Positions 34,567 through 44,171 of a stretch of 64,000 nt of DNA are shown piece after piece (the stretch's first letter is position 1; each line of letters opens with the position of its first letter). The stretch is from UBA4802 sp964509195 (lineage in GTDB: Bacteria; Spirochaetota; UBA4802; UB4802). Location: NCBI GenBank assembly GCA_964509195.1, contig CAZDWJ010000001.1, positions 372,001-436,000 of the forward strand, written 5' to 3'. Under the pieces are notes generated by a model that worked only from the letters and a program-made list of their open reading frames with translations, was not told the DNA's origin and did not search any database. A program made the position numbers and the translations under genes.

Positions 34567-35574
34567 ATGGTAAAGGATATTGTTGTTTTTTACTATCTTC
34601 CTATTAGTATTTTTGTTTCATGTTGTTGCTGCAATATAATAACCATGGTTATATATGTTATAAAGAAAAACAGAATGATTATGCCAGTATTGATATTTAG
34701 TATAGCCCAAACGTGTATTTCATTAATCTATATATATCCTATCAATGAGTATATTTACATACCGCATTATGCGTTTGCCTTTTTAATAATTTTTTTAGGA
34801 ATTTATTGTTTAATAGTGATAATGAATTCATTATCAATTAGTAAAATTTCTTTAGGCAATACTGTTCATCATGTTATTGCAAAAAGCATGATCATAGTGT
34901 TTGTTATCATCATAGTTGCACAAGATATACATGAACATCAAAAGATTATAGTCCCAAGTGTTGACATGATTCTTTCTCTTAGTATTTTTCTTGTAAAAAC
35001 AGAAAATTCAAGATGCTGCACTATGCATTTACCTTATCGGGGATTGTTACTGCTCATGGTATTAATAACAATTAATTTCTGTTTAATTGTTATGGGTAGT
35101 TCAGAACCATTGCCTTCACTCTTTGTTTTTGCTATGCTATCGGTATGTACTATTAGTTTAATTGCAAAATTTTTAATCAGAATATGCAACGATAAAACAA
35201 ATGATTATATTAAAAAAAATGACGAGTTATTATATTCAAGTGAGAAATATAATGCGTTAATCAAAATAATTAAGGAACATGTTAAGGAATATTACAATTC
35301 ACCTATTGACAAGTATACTATTGCGCTACAATGTGAAATGCATCCTGATTATATATCTAAAGTATTTAAGCGCGAGGAAGGCATAACCATTAATAAATAT
35401 ATACAGATTGTGCGCCTGGAAAAAGCTCATCATTTGTTATTACATTCTGATGAAAAAATAATCGAAGTCGCATTTGATGTAGGTTATGATAATCTAGCCA
35501 CATTTTACAGGCATTTTGTAAAGCAATATAAAAAATCACCTCAACAAATTAGAAAAGAAAAACTCAATGCATAA
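34567..35574 (+). CDS. Membrane-bound AraC-type transcriptional regulator
   Basis: A 335-residue protein. Residues 5-215 form about seven hydrophobic helices (VFYYLPISIFVSCCCCNII, YAFAFLIIFLGIYCLIVIM, KSMIIVFVIIIVAQDI and others). The last 100 residues are an AraC double helix-turn-helix: KYTIALQCEMHPDYISKVFK, then VRLEKAHHLLLHSDEKI, EVAFDVGYDNLATFYRHF and KQYKKSPQQIRKE. So a DNA-binding domain is tethered to the inner membrane and could pass an external signal directly to promoters. Such fusions are known but sparse. It is divergent from a Cache-like lipoprotein gene. Confidence 0.88.
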   Translation: MVKDIVVFYYLPISIFVSCCCCNIITMVIYVIKKNRMIMPVLIFSIAQTCISLIYIYPINEYIYIPHYAFAFLIIFLGIYCLIVIMNSLSISKISLGNTVHHVIAKSMIIVFVIIIVAQDIHEHQKIIVPSVDMILSLSIFLVKTENSRCCTMHLPYRGLLLLMVLITINFCLIVMGSSEPLPSLFVFAMLSVCTISLIAKFLIRICNDKTNDYIKKNDELLYSSEKYNALIKIIKEHVKEYYNSPIDKYTIALQCEMHPDYISKVFKREEGITINKYIQIVRLEKAHHLLLHSDEKIIEVAFDVGYDNLATFYRHFVKQYKKSPQQIRKEKLNA

Positions 35575-35581
35575 AAGCCTG

Positions 35582-36973
35582 TTATACACCGGCAACGGTC
35601 TTTATTTCATGAATAGATTTTTTCTTGCTGGCACAGTAATATTGATAAGAAATCTGCAATGCACGCACTGCTTCTTCGGGTGATTCAAAACTTGGTATTG
35701 CATATGTTGTTCTGACTTTTAATATACGGTCCACTGCATTGGGAATATAAATTCCTGCAGGTTTATCATAGTGGTTACATAACTTCATCAATTCTAAAAT
35801 TCCATCAATTACTACAGGTTGCCATACATTAGGTACTGCACATATTCCATCCACTTCATTTGATGATAGAAGGTGAGTAAAAATGTCCGTAAATGTTTGT
35901 AGCGATAATGTTGGTCCCAGATCTATTGGATTTGAAACATTATAAAGCTTGCCGCATTGAGCAATTTTTTGCTGTAACTGGTTAGATAATGTTGGAATTT
36001 GAAAGCCCGCTTCAACCAGAAGATCTGATGTTATGCCTCCAAAAGCACCTGAGTTGGTAAAAATTGCAATCCGCTTTCCTTTTAAAAGGGGCATGGTGGT
36101 AAATATCTTTGGCATGGAATGTAATTCACTTATGGCTTTACAGCGGATAATGCCAACCTGCCTACAGGCTGCATCGAATATGGTATCGTTGTTTGCCATA
36201 CCGGCGGTGTGGGACATTGCAGCTTTGGCGCCTTCATTGGTTCTGCCAACTTTGTATACAAGTATTGGTATTGATGATCGCTTTGCAGCTTCCAGAAAAC
36301 GCGTGCCATTTTTAACGCTTTCCAGATACATGCCAATTACTTTTGTGCCGTCGGTGTTGAAATAATCAATACAGTCTGCTTCATCAATGTCTTCTTTATT
36401 GCCAATGCTCATCATTTTATTGACATTGACAACATCACTGCGAAGTGAGTCCATTATCAAAACACCAACGCCACCACTCTGAATAACGTAAGAAATATCT
36501 CCTGGCCGTTCAAATACGCCATCATATTCACCTGGCCGGGCTCCAAAAAAACAACAGAATCTGTTATGTGCATTTAATGTTCCCAAGCAGTTTGGTCCTA
36601 TAAAGCGAATGTTATATTGTTTGGCAATTGCGTTTATCTGGTTTTGCAATTGTTTCCCATAATCGCCTTCTTCGGTAAAACCAGCTGTTTCAATAATTAC
36701 AGAATGAATGCCTTTTTTTCCGCAATCTTCCATTACTTCAGGCACAGTAGGGGCGGGAGTAAGGATTATTGCTAAATCAACGTCATCAGGTATTTCCTGC
36801 AGATACTGATACCCCTTGCAACCTTTGACATCTTCTCCTTTGCGGTTTATTGCATAGATTTTAGCATCATAATTGAGAAATCTGAGGTATTCGCAGATTG
36901 TTGCCCCTAAATTGAAAGGCTTATTTGAAGCACCTATTATGGCAATCGATCGTGGGTTAAAAAACGCATCCAT
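35582..36973 (-). CDS. ADP-forming acyl/acetyl-CoA synthetase, alpha subunit
   Basis: A 463-residue protein of the NDP-forming acyl-CoA synthetase family. The N-terminal CoA-binding domain has FFNPRSIAIIGASNKPFNLG and VDLAIILTPAP. Two succinyl-CoA-ligase-like domains follow; SHTAGMANNDTIFDAA carries the phosphohistidine, and KRIAIFTNSGAFGG opens the third. These enzymes make ATP from acyl-CoA and ADP in anaerobes. The ATP-grasp beta subunit is not in the window. I chose the Met at 36973, six bases after GGAG, over 36985, which lacks a site. Confidence 0.9.
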   Translation of the reverse strand: MDAFFNPRSIAIIGASNKPFNLGATICEYLRFLNYDAKIYAINRKGEDVKGCKGYQYLQEIPDDVDLAIILTPAPTVPEVMEDCGKKGIHSVIIETAGFTEEGDYGKQLQNQINAIAKQYNIRFIGPNCLGTLNAHNRFCCFFGARPGEYDGVFERPGDISYVIQSGGVGVLIMDSLRSDVVNVNKMMSIGNKEDIDEADCIDYFNTDGTKVIGMYLESVKNGTRFLEAAKRSSIPILVYKVGRTNEGAKAAMSHTAGMANNDTIFDAACRQVGIIRCKAISELHSMPKIFTTMPLLKGKRIAIFTNSGAFGGITSDLLVEAGFQIPTLSNQLQQKIAQCGKLYNVSNPIDLGPTLSLQTFTDIFTHLLSSNEVDGICAVPNVWQPVVIDGILELMKLCNHYDKPAGIYIPNAVDRILKVRTTYAIPSFESPEEAVRALQISYQYYCASKKKSIHEIKTVAGV

Positions 36974-37069
36974 AGATAGCTCCATTGAAGTGGTGTTATT
37001 GTATAACAGCTTACAAAATATAGTTTTTTTATCAATAAAAAAAATATAGATATTTAATATTAATTATTT

Positions 37070-38515
37070 TTACATCACTTCTTTCATTTTTGAAAACTCA
37101 TTGTCTATTGTAATGCTTTGTGCCGGATAGATTCTGTTAAGTATAACTATAGTTACTACATTGGCAATAAAGCCAGGAACTATCTCATAACAAAAATTAC
37201 TTAAGCCTAAAAATTTCCATGAAACCAGAGCAATTGTTCCTGCAAGCATTCCACCAAGTACAGATTGCCAGGATGTATTTTTAGAAAAAAGTGCAAATAA
37301 CACAACCGGGCCAAACGCTGCACCAAAACCACCCCATGCGTATGCCACCAGCCCCAAAACAGTGTTTTCAGGATTCATTGCAAAAAGTGCCGCAACTGAT
37401 GTTATAATGATTGTAGTGATACGACCAATGTGAATAAGTTCCTGCTGAGACGCGTCACGTTTAATCACTCGTTGATAAAAGTCCTCTGTTAATGCAGCGG
37501 AGCATACCAGTAATTGTGAATCAGCAGTTGACATAATTGCTGAGAGTATTGCTGCAAGGAGTATCCCTCCGACCCAGGGAGTGAAAAACTTCTGTATCAT
37601 GAAGATAAAAACTTTTTCAGCATTGTGTGGCGATAGCTCCGGGAATAGATACACTGCTGCAATCCCAATAAAAGAAGCGCCGCATAAGGAGATAGTTACC
37701 CAAGTCATTGCGATATGTCGGGCGCCTTTTATATCATTAGGAGAATGTATTCCCATGAAGCGTGCTAAGATATGCGGCTGTCCAAAATAACCAAGACCCC
37801 ATGAAGCAGTGGATACAACAGAAAGCAGTGTTACAGAAGTAAAAGGATTAACCGGAAGTGATGCTTTTTCCATAGCCTGCAGTATATTGATAAAAGGTCC
37901 TATATGTATCATGGAGATTATTGGCACCACTATTATGGCTATAAACATGAGGGATCCCTGCACCACATCAGTGATGCTGACAGCAAAAAAACCACCCAAT
38001 GATGTATAAAAAAGAATAATACCTGCACCAATTAACACTGCAACATGGTATTCAATCCCAAGCATGGACTCAAAAAGTTTACCCGATGCAACAAACCCCG
38101 ATGACAGGTAAATTGTGAAAAAAATAAGTATTATTAATGCAGAGATTATACGGAGAAATCCTGTGGGATCTTTAAAACGGTCTTCAAAAAATGTTGGGAT
38201 TGTTATAGAATCCGTGATTTCAGTATACACACGCAATCGTTTTGCAATAAATTTCCAGTTGCAATATGTCCCAATTAAAAGGCCGGCAGCAATCCATATG
38301 GCAGGCATGCCGCTGACATAGAGAGCTCCAGGTAAGCCCATAAGTAACCATCCGCTCATGTCACTTGCCTGTGCGGACAGAGCCATTACAAATTTGCCTA
38401 ACTTTCTCCCACCAAGGATAAAATCAGAGATATCATGTGACTTGTTATAATAATATACACCAATTGCCAGCAGCAAAATCAGGTATAATCCAAATGTAAT
38501 GAATGTCGCTGTCAT
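37070..38515 (-). CDS. putP: Sodium/proline symporter
   Basis: A 481-residue solute:sodium symporter with about 13 transmembrane helices. Family blocks include DFILGGRKLGKFVMALSAQA with SDMSGWLLMGLPGALY, FEDRFKD, SLGGFFAVSITDVVQGSLM and ILSAIMSTADSQLLVCS. This matches PutP closely over its full length. It imports proline (or a similar amino acid) with sodium. The acyl-CoA synthetase gene lies 96 bases downstream on the same strand. The ATG has only a weak ribosome site. Confidence 0.93.
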   Translation of the reverse strand: MTATFITFGLYLILLLAIGVYYYNKSHDISDFILGGRKLGKFVMALSAQASDMSGWLLMGLPGALYVSGMPAIWIAAGLLIGTYCNWKFIAKRLRVYTEITDSITIPTFFEDRFKDPTGFLRIISALIILIFFTIYLSSGFVASGKLFESMLGIEYHVAVLIGAGIILFYTSLGGFFAVSITDVVQGSLMFIAIIVVPIISMIHIGPFINILQAMEKASLPVNPFTSVTLLSVVSTASWGLGYFGQPHILARFMGIHSPNDIKGARHIAMTWVTISLCGASFIGIAAVYLFPELSPHNAEKVFIFMIQKFFTPWVGGILLAAILSAIMSTADSQLLVCSAALTEDFYQRVIKRDASQQELIHIGRITTIIITSVAALFAMNPENTVLGLVAYAWGGFGAAFGPVVLFALFSKNTSWQSVLGGMLAGTIALVSWKFLGLSNFCYEIVPGFIANVVTIVILNRIYPAQSITIDNEFSKMKEVM

Positions 38516-38610
38516 TTTATATTATCCAGTAAATACATACGATGTATTGAACAATGTTTTCATTTTATATTACAGATTGTCAATGTATTATGAAAGTGAA
38601 AATTTTTTGA

Positions 38611-38638
38611 TTGACTAAAAAATAACTGTAGCTATTAT
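38611..38638 (+). promoter_or_regulatory. Sigma-70 promoter for STAS gene
   Basis: TTGACT, 16 bases, TATTAT, about 40 bases upstream of the STAS-domain gene start. Confidence 0.6.
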
Positions 38639-38677
38639 TTCAAATGATTGAGCACATTAAAAAAAAGGGGAGCGGTT

Positions 38678-39010
38678 ATGATAGAATTAACAGATAAGGG
38701 AAATGGTACATTTGTTGTTAAAATAATCATGCAGGAAGTACATACCTTAGATGTTCCGGATCTTAAAGAGAAACTTCAGCAGGCTATTGTTAATAAAGGC
38801 ATAAAGCGGATGGTTGTTGACCTCTCAGATGTTAAAATGATTACTAGTTCGGGTATAGGGATTTTTTTAAATATTAATCAGAACCTGAAATCGCAGTTCA
38901 GGTTGGCTTGCCCAACACAGGAAGTACAAAAGGTTCTGGAGTTAACCAAAGTTACTTCAATGATAAAAGTGTTCAATTCGGTTGAAGCTGCTCTTCAAAG
39001 TTTTTCATGA
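38678..39010 (+). CDS. STAS domain protein, anti-sigma factor antagonist type
   Basis: A 110-residue single STAS domain. It has the strand FVVKIIMQEVHTLDVPDLKE, then KRMVVDLSDVKMITSSGIGI, where the Ser pair in TSSG corresponds to the phosphorylated serine of SpoIIAA/RsbV. These proteins bind an anti-sigma kinase and release a sigma factor when dephosphorylated. No kinase or sigma factor is adjacent. GGGGAG stands six bases before the ATG at 38678. Confidence 0.9.
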   Translation: MIELTDKGNGTFVVKIIMQEVHTLDVPDLKEKLQQAIVNKGIKRMVVDLSDVKMITSSGIGIFLNINQNLKSQFRLACPTQEVQKVLELTKVTSMIKVFNSVEAALQSFS

Positions 39011-39251
39011 AAAGGAAAACTAACATCATAGTCAATTATTATTAAATCCAAAAAGGTGTCCATAAACATTTTAGAACTATAGAGTCATATTTTTGGTTTC
39101 TTTATAAAAATTTCATTTTACAATAAAATGGTAAAAATTTTATTTTATCATTACTCAAAATGCGCTATATTTCTGTTAAATTATTATTCTGATATTTTCG
39201 ATATTGTTAACTAAGATTGTATCATAGCACGATTATAACTTATTAATCGTA

Positions 39252-39358
39252 CTATCTTATCAAGAGTGGTGGAGGGACTGGCCCTGTGAAACCACGGCAA
39301 CCGGCAGTTTAAGAGTCGGTGCCAATTCCAGCGGAAGATTTTCCGGAAGATGAGATAG
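39252..39358 (+). promoter_or_regulatory. SAM-I riboswitch (S-box) upstream of metX
   Basis: The leader carries the S-box core: AGAGTGGTGGAGGGACTGGC, then CCTGTGAAACC, CGGCAACC, and GGTGCCAATTCCAGC. P1 is an 8-bp helix (CTATCTTA with TGAGATAG). An antiterminator is visible: CCGGAAGAT at 39343-39351 can pair with ATCTTCCGG at 39382-39390, breaking P4/P1 and blocking the terminator. High SAM should therefore stop transcription before metX. GTGAAACC instead of the common ATGAAACC is the only oddity. Confidence 0.96.
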
Positions 39359-39368
39359 GCAGCAGGTG

Positions 39369-39410
39369 ACCGCTTACACCAATCTTCCGGTAAGCGGTTT
39401 TTATTTTTAT
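39369..39410 (+). terminator. Riboswitch-controlled terminator
   Basis: Stem ACCGCTTA with TAAGCGGT (39369-39376 and 39391-39398) followed by a T-rich run. Its loop holds the 3' strand of the antiterminator. It lies 19 bases before the metX start codon. Confidence 0.93.
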
Positions 39411-39428
39411 AAGGGGTTCCACACATTA

Positions 39429-40592
39429 ATGAAAAATGAAATTACAATAGATAAATCCGTTGGCATAGTCCACACACAGTATTATACATTTGCTGAGCCA
39501 CCTGATGAGATGATTCTTGTTTCAGGCAAAAAATTAGGGCCCGTCACACTGGCATATGAAACCTATGGCACGCTGAATGAAGATAAAAGCAATGCTGTTT
39601 TGATACTGCACGCACTTTCAGGGTCTGCTCATGCAGCAGGATTCCATAAAGAAAATGATCCATATCCAGGATGGTGGGATCATTACATTGGGCCTGGAAA
39701 AGCCTTTGATACAACAAAATACTTTGTGATCTGTTCCAACGTCATTGGTGGTTGCAGTGGTTCTACCGGCCCTTCATCAATAAATCCTCTCACCGGCAAA
39801 GAATACGCACTGGATTTTCCTATCGTTACCATACAGGATATGGTAAATGCTCAGAGCCATTTGATTACGTATTTAGGAATTGAAAAGCTTTTAGCGGTTG
39901 CTGGCGGTTCGATGGGAGGCATGCAGGCACTGCAGTGGTCAATATCATATCCACAGAAAGTACAGTCTGTCATTGCCATAGCAACAGCGGCCTCACTTTC
40001 AGCACAGGGTATTGCTTTTCATGAGGTTGGCAGGCAGGCAATCATGCGTGATCCTAACTGGAACGATGGCAATTATTATCATAATACACCACCATCCAAT
40101 GGGCTTTCTTTAGCTAGGATGATTGGCCATATAACGTATCTAAGTGAAAAGCTCATGCACGAAAAATTTGGAAGAAGGCTTCAGCAGGCAGATATATTTA
40201 AGTTTGAATTTGACCTTGAGTTTGAAGTTGAGTCATATCTGCACCATAAAGGCAATGATTTTGTTCAGAGGTTTGATGCAAATTCATACCTGTATATAAC
40301 CAAAGCTATCGACTATTTTGATTTAAAAAATGATTTTGGAGGGGATCTTGCAAATGCGTTTGTACATGTTACTTCAGATTACCTTGTAATAAGTTTTTCA
40401 TCTGACTGGCTCTATCCAACATCCCACTCGCGGGAGATTGTGCGGGCACTGCGTATGAACAGTAAAAATGTTGTCTTTACTGAGATTCAGAGCGACAAAG
40501 GACATGACACATTTTTGCTGCCAAATGAACAGCTTGAACACAATATTGCCAATTTTTTGAAAAGGGAGTTTGAAAAGGTACATAAACGATGA
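39429..40592 (+). CDS. metX: Homoserine O-acetyltransferase
   Basis: A 387-residue alpha/beta hydrolase that acylates homoserine for methionine synthesis. The nucleophile elbow is AGGSMGGMQALQW; SDWLYPTS and KGHDTFLLP supply the Asp and His. ILHALSGSAHAAG forms the oxyanion side. ATG at 39429 is the first start after the riboswitch terminator; frames open further upstream lie within the RNA element. Regulated by SAM through the leader, and followed by metW with a four-base overlap. Acetyl or succinyl specificity is not decided by eye. Confidence 0.96.
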   Translation: MKNEITIDKSVGIVHTQYYTFAEPPDEMILVSGKKLGPVTLAYETYGTLNEDKSNAVLILHALSGSAHAAGFHKENDPYPGWWDHYIGPGKAFDTTKYFVICSNVIGGCSGSTGPSSINPLTGKEYALDFPIVTIQDMVNAQSHLITYLGIEKLLAVAGGSMGGMQALQWSISYPQKVQSVIAIATAASLSAQGIAFHEVGRQAIMRDPNWNDGNYYHNTPPSNGLSLARMIGHITYLSEKLMHEKFGRRLQQADIFKFEFDLEFEVESYLHHKGNDFVQRFDANSYLYITKAIDYFDLKNDFGGDLANAFVHVTSDYLVISFSSDWLYPTSHSREIVRALRMNSKNVVFTEIQSDKGHDTFLLPNEQLEHNIANFLKREFEKVHKR

Positions 40593-41212
40593 AAGAATAC
40601 CGGGTGGCCTATGATCTAATACTTAATTTGATTCCCGCTGGTGCCCGTGTGCTGGATTTAGGGTGTGGCGATGGCCTTTTGTTAAAGTTATTACAGGAAA
40701 TAAAACTGGTAAAAGGGTTTGGTGTGGAGATATCTCCAGAAGGTGTCAGCCAGTGTTTAGAAAAAGGGTTATACTGTTATCAGGGCGACATTGATGAAGG
40801 ATTGACGGATTATAAAGACAACTCTTTTGATTATGTGATTGTAAACCAGACATTACAGAGTACAAAGAAGCCAGAAGTAGTCATTCGTGAATCGCTGAGA
40901 ATTTCACTTAATGCAATATTCAGTTTTCCAAATTTTGCACATTATTCATTGCGATTATACCTGTCAATGTATGGGAGAATGCCAAAAAATAAATTATTAC
41001 CCTATGAATGGTATGAAACGCCAAACATTCACCTTTTAACAATAAAAGATTTCAGAGATTACTGCAGGGATTTTGGGTATCCTATAAAAAAAGAAATGCA
41101 TTTTTCAACAGTGAGATCCCGTTCGGTTATTGTTCCGGTAATGCCCAATCTTTTTGCTGAATACGGATTTTTTATACTAGATGGTAAGCCCTTCACTTCT
41201 GCAACAATATAA
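40589..41212 (+). CDS. metW: Methionine biosynthesis protein MetW
   Basis: A 207-residue class I methyltransferase-fold protein. It begins with YDLILNLIPAGARVLDLGCG then DGLLLKLL, and has NSFDYVIVNQTLQSTKKPE and FSFPNFAHYSLRLYL. This is MetW, the partner that works with MetX in many bacteria. The ATG overlaps the metX stop (ATGA), giving coupled translation and shared SAM control. The last part (IHLLTIKDFRDYCRDFGY) is conserved. Confidence 0.95.
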   Translation: MKEYRVAYDLILNLIPAGARVLDLGCGDGLLLKLLQEIKLVKGFGVEISPEGVSQCLEKGLYCYQGDIDEGLTDYKDNSFDYVIVNQTLQSTKKPEVVIRESLRISLNAIFSFPNFAHYSLRLYLSMYGRMPKNKLLPYEWYETPNIHLLTIKDFRDYCRDFGYPIKKEMHFSTVRSRSVIVPVMPNLFAEYGFFILDGKPFTSATI

Positions 41213-41299
41213 ATCATCGTTTTCACTCACACTATTTTCTTGTATTTTTAATCTAGACCGGCTACATTGTAGGTACCAGTATAATTTAAAGGGTGCACT

Positions 41300-43306
41300 A
41301 TGCCTCAATTTAAAGTAGTATCTGCATATAAACCTTCCGGTGACCAGGCACAGGCTATAGAAAAATTAGCTGAAGGTATTGCCCGTGGTCATAAATTCCA
41401 GACTCTGCTTGGGGTAACCGGCTCAGGTAAAACCTACACAATGGCTAAGGTAATTGAAAAAGTACAGAAGCCTACCCTGGTACTTACGCATAATAAAACA
41501 CTGGCAGCACAGATTTACCGTGAGTTTAAGGAATTTTTCCCGGAAAATGCCGTTGAGTATTTTGTGTCATATTATGATTACTATCAGCCGGAAGCGTACG
41601 TTGTTTCACAGGATCTGTATATTGAAAAGGATGCAAGCATTAATGATGAGATAGACCGCCTGCGCCTTAAAGCCACATCATCACTTGTAGAACGGGATGA
41701 TGTCATTATTGTTTCATCAGTATCCTGCATTTATGGAATAGGGAATCCGGATAGTTTTGAAAAGAATCACATACGGCTTGCTTTAGGGGATATCTTTGAC
41801 AGGCAGGATCTTTTAATGAAACTTGTGTCAATCCATTATGATCGCAATGATATTGCATTTAGCCGTGGCACATTCAGAGTACGTGGTGATACTGTTGAAG
41901 TATTCCCTGCAAACTTGCAGGATGCGCTGCGCATAGTGTTTTTTGGAGATGAGATAGAAGCGCTGTATAAAATAAATCCTATAACCGGGGCACGGATTGA
42001 GGCAGTTGAGAAAGCGTATATCTACCCGGCCAAGCATTATGTGTCAAGCAAGGAAGAGATGGAAGAAACAATTAAAATGATAGAGATCGAACTGGAACAC
42101 AGAATAAAAGAATTTATAGAAATGGGAAAACTGGTTGAAGCGCAGCGAATTGAAATGCGTACACGCTACGATATTGAGATGCTAAGAACTGTTGGTTACT
42201 GTAACGGCATAGAAAATTATTCACGAATCATAGATCGAAGAGAGCCTGGCCAGCCGCCACATTGCCTGCTTCATTATTTTAAAGGGAGCTACGTGATGTT
42301 TATTGATGAATCCCATGTAACCATACCTCAAGTGCGGGGTATGTATGAGGGCGACAGATCCCGTAAAATGAACCTGGTTGAGTATGGATTCAGGTTGCCA
42401 TCAGCCCTTGATAACAGACCTTTGCAGTTTCACGAATTTGAAAAGATGATTGATCAGGTAGTATTTGTTTCGGCCACCCCAGCAGAATATGAAATAGAAA
42501 AATCACAGCAGATTGTTGAGCAGGTTATTAGACCAACAGGATTAATAGATCCTGAAATTGAAGTTAGACCTGCAACAAATCAGGTTGATGACCTTATTGG
42601 TGAAATTAAAAAGCGTGTAGCCAATAACGAACGTGTGCTTGTTACAACATTAACCAAAAAAATGGCCGAAGACCTCACTGAATACCTTGGAGAGGTTGGT
42701 CTGAGAGTACGCTACCTGCATTCTGAAATTGAAACGATAGAGCGTGTTGAAATTATCCGTGATTTACGCAAAGGTGAATTTGATTGTCTTATTGGCATAA
42801 ATCTTTTGCGCGAGGGGCTGGATATCCCTGAAGTATCGCTGGTGGCAATACTTGATGCAGATAAAGAGGGCTTCCTTAGGTCAACGCGTTCACTCATACA
42901 GACAGCTGGAAGAGCTGCACGCAACATTAATGGCAAAGTTATTATGTATGCAGACACGGTCACCCGTTCAATGCAGGAAGCAATAGATGAGACAAATAGA
43001 CGTCGAAAACTACAGATGGAGTATAACAAAACATATAATATTACTCCAAAAAGCATTTCCAAAGAGATTGTTGACATTATTGAACGTGAATATCATTCTG
43101 ACGATGTTTTCGCTGAGGTTGTATCAGAGTACACTCAGAGCTATCGCACAAATAATGTAGAAGAATTGAAAAAGGTGCGTGATAAAATAAAAAATGATAT
43201 GTTACAGGCAGCCGATAACTTAGAATTTGAAAAAGCTGCAATACTTCGGGACCAGCTTTTTGATATTGAGAAAAAGATTGGACTCTACAGCAAAGTAGCA
43301 CAATGA
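41300..43306 (+). CDS. uvrB: Excinuclease ABC subunit B
   Basis: A 668-residue DNA-repair helicase-like protein, normal length. Walker A is GVTGSGKT; the damage-probing beta hairpin has YYDYYQPEAYV; DESHVTIPQ is the Walker B region; helicase motifs include YLHSEIETIER and IQTAGRAARN. The C-terminal UVR domain (about 628-665) binds UvrC. It verifies lesions handed over by UvrA in nucleotide excision repair. AAGGG precedes the ATG; monocistronic or joined to nadC 24 bases on. Confidence 0.98.
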   Translation: MPQFKVVSAYKPSGDQAQAIEKLAEGIARGHKFQTLLGVTGSGKTYTMAKVIEKVQKPTLVLTHNKTLAAQIYREFKEFFPENAVEYFVSYYDYYQPEAYVVSQDLYIEKDASINDEIDRLRLKATSSLVERDDVIIVSSVSCIYGIGNPDSFEKNHIRLALGDIFDRQDLLMKLVSIHYDRNDIAFSRGTFRVRGDTVEVFPANLQDALRIVFFGDEIEALYKINPITGARIEAVEKAYIYPAKHYVSSKEEMEETIKMIEIELEHRIKEFIEMGKLVEAQRIEMRTRYDIEMLRTVGYCNGIENYSRIIDRREPGQPPHCLLHYFKGSYVMFIDESHVTIPQVRGMYEGDRSRKMNLVEYGFRLPSALDNRPLQFHEFEKMIDQVVFVSATPAEYEIEKSQQIVEQVIRPTGLIDPEIEVRPATNQVDDLIGEIKKRVANNERVLVTTLTKKMAEDLTEYLGEVGLRVRYLHSEIETIERVEIIRDLRKGEFDCLIGINLLREGLDIPEVSLVAILDADKEGFLRSTRSLIQTAGRAARNINGKVIMYADTVTRSMQEAIDETNRRRKLQMEYNKTYNITPKSISKEIVDIIEREYHSDDVFAEVVSEYTQSYRTNNVEELKKVRDKIKNDMLQAADNLEFEKAAILRDQLFDIEKKIGLYSKVAQ

Positions 43307-43330
43307 TAGAGGTGTGCAGAGGAACTTTTT

Positions 43331-44170
43331 ATGGAAATACCTTCATATGATGAGCTATCGCCGCTGATAACAATGGCATTAAAAGAAGATATTGGCACTG
43401 GCGATATTACAAGCAGTGCAATTTTTGACCAGTACCATTTTACGCGGGCGCGGATTTATTCCAAAAGTGATGGAGTATTCTGTGGCGGATTTTTAATTGA
43501 ATATATATACCACACCCTTGACCCATCTGTTTCTGTGACGTTGTACCGTAGTGAGGGAGCTGTTGTAAAAAGAGATGATGTGGTAGCAGACATTGAAGGC
43601 AATGTGTGCACACTGCTATCGGGTGAACGCACAGTACTTAATTTTTTGCAACGAACATGCGGAATAGCTACACGGACTTCAAGGATGGTATCGGTAGTGC
43701 GGGGTACAAATATTAAAATCCTTGACACACGAAAAACACTGCCAGGATTCAGGCTTCTTGATAAATATTCGGTGTGGTGTGGTGGAGGTACTAATCACCG
43801 TATAGGGCTGTATGATATGGTGCTTATAAAGGACAACCATATCAAAGCTGCAGGTGGGATATTGCAGGCAGTTGAGATGGTGAAAAAAGCGTATGATAAT
43901 CAATTTATCATAGAGGTTGAAGTTGAAACGCTGAATCAGGTGCAGGAAGCCCTGGAAGCGGGCGCAGATATAATTATGCTTGATAATATGTCAAAAGATA
44001 GAATTGCTCTTGCGCTATCAATCATTAATGGAAGAGCAAAAGTTGAAGTATCAGGGAATATGGATGAACACACATTAAAAGAAGTGTGCGATTTGCCCAT
44101 TGACTATGTGTCCATTGGTGCACTCACTCATTCAGTGAAGGCATTTGACCTTTCAATGCGTCTGTTGTAG
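43331..44170 (+). CDS. nadC: Quinolinate phosphoribosyltransferase
   Basis: A 279-residue enzyme of NAD synthesis converting quinolinate and PRPP to nicotinate mononucleotide. Signature blocks are LKEDIGTGDITS, GERTVLNFLQRTCGIAT, DTRKTLPGFR, GGGTNHRIGLYD and IKDNHI, with IMLDNMS and VSGN later in the barrel. All are intact. GAGGAA lies eight bases before the ATG. Convergent with the following gene, one base apart. Confidence 0.97.
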   Translation: MEIPSYDELSPLITMALKEDIGTGDITSSAIFDQYHFTRARIYSKSDGVFCGGFLIEYIYHTLDPSVSVTLYRSEGAVVKRDDVVADIEGNVCTLLSGERTVLNFLQRTCGIATRTSRMVSVVRGTNIKILDTRKTLPGFRLLDKYSVWCGGGTNHRIGLYDMVLIKDNHIKAAGGILQAVEMVKKAYDNQFIIEVEVETLNQVQEALEAGADIIMLDNMSKDRIALALSIINGRAKVEVSGNMDEHTLKEVCDLPIDYVSIGALTHSVKAFDLSMRLL

Positions 44171-44171
44171 C

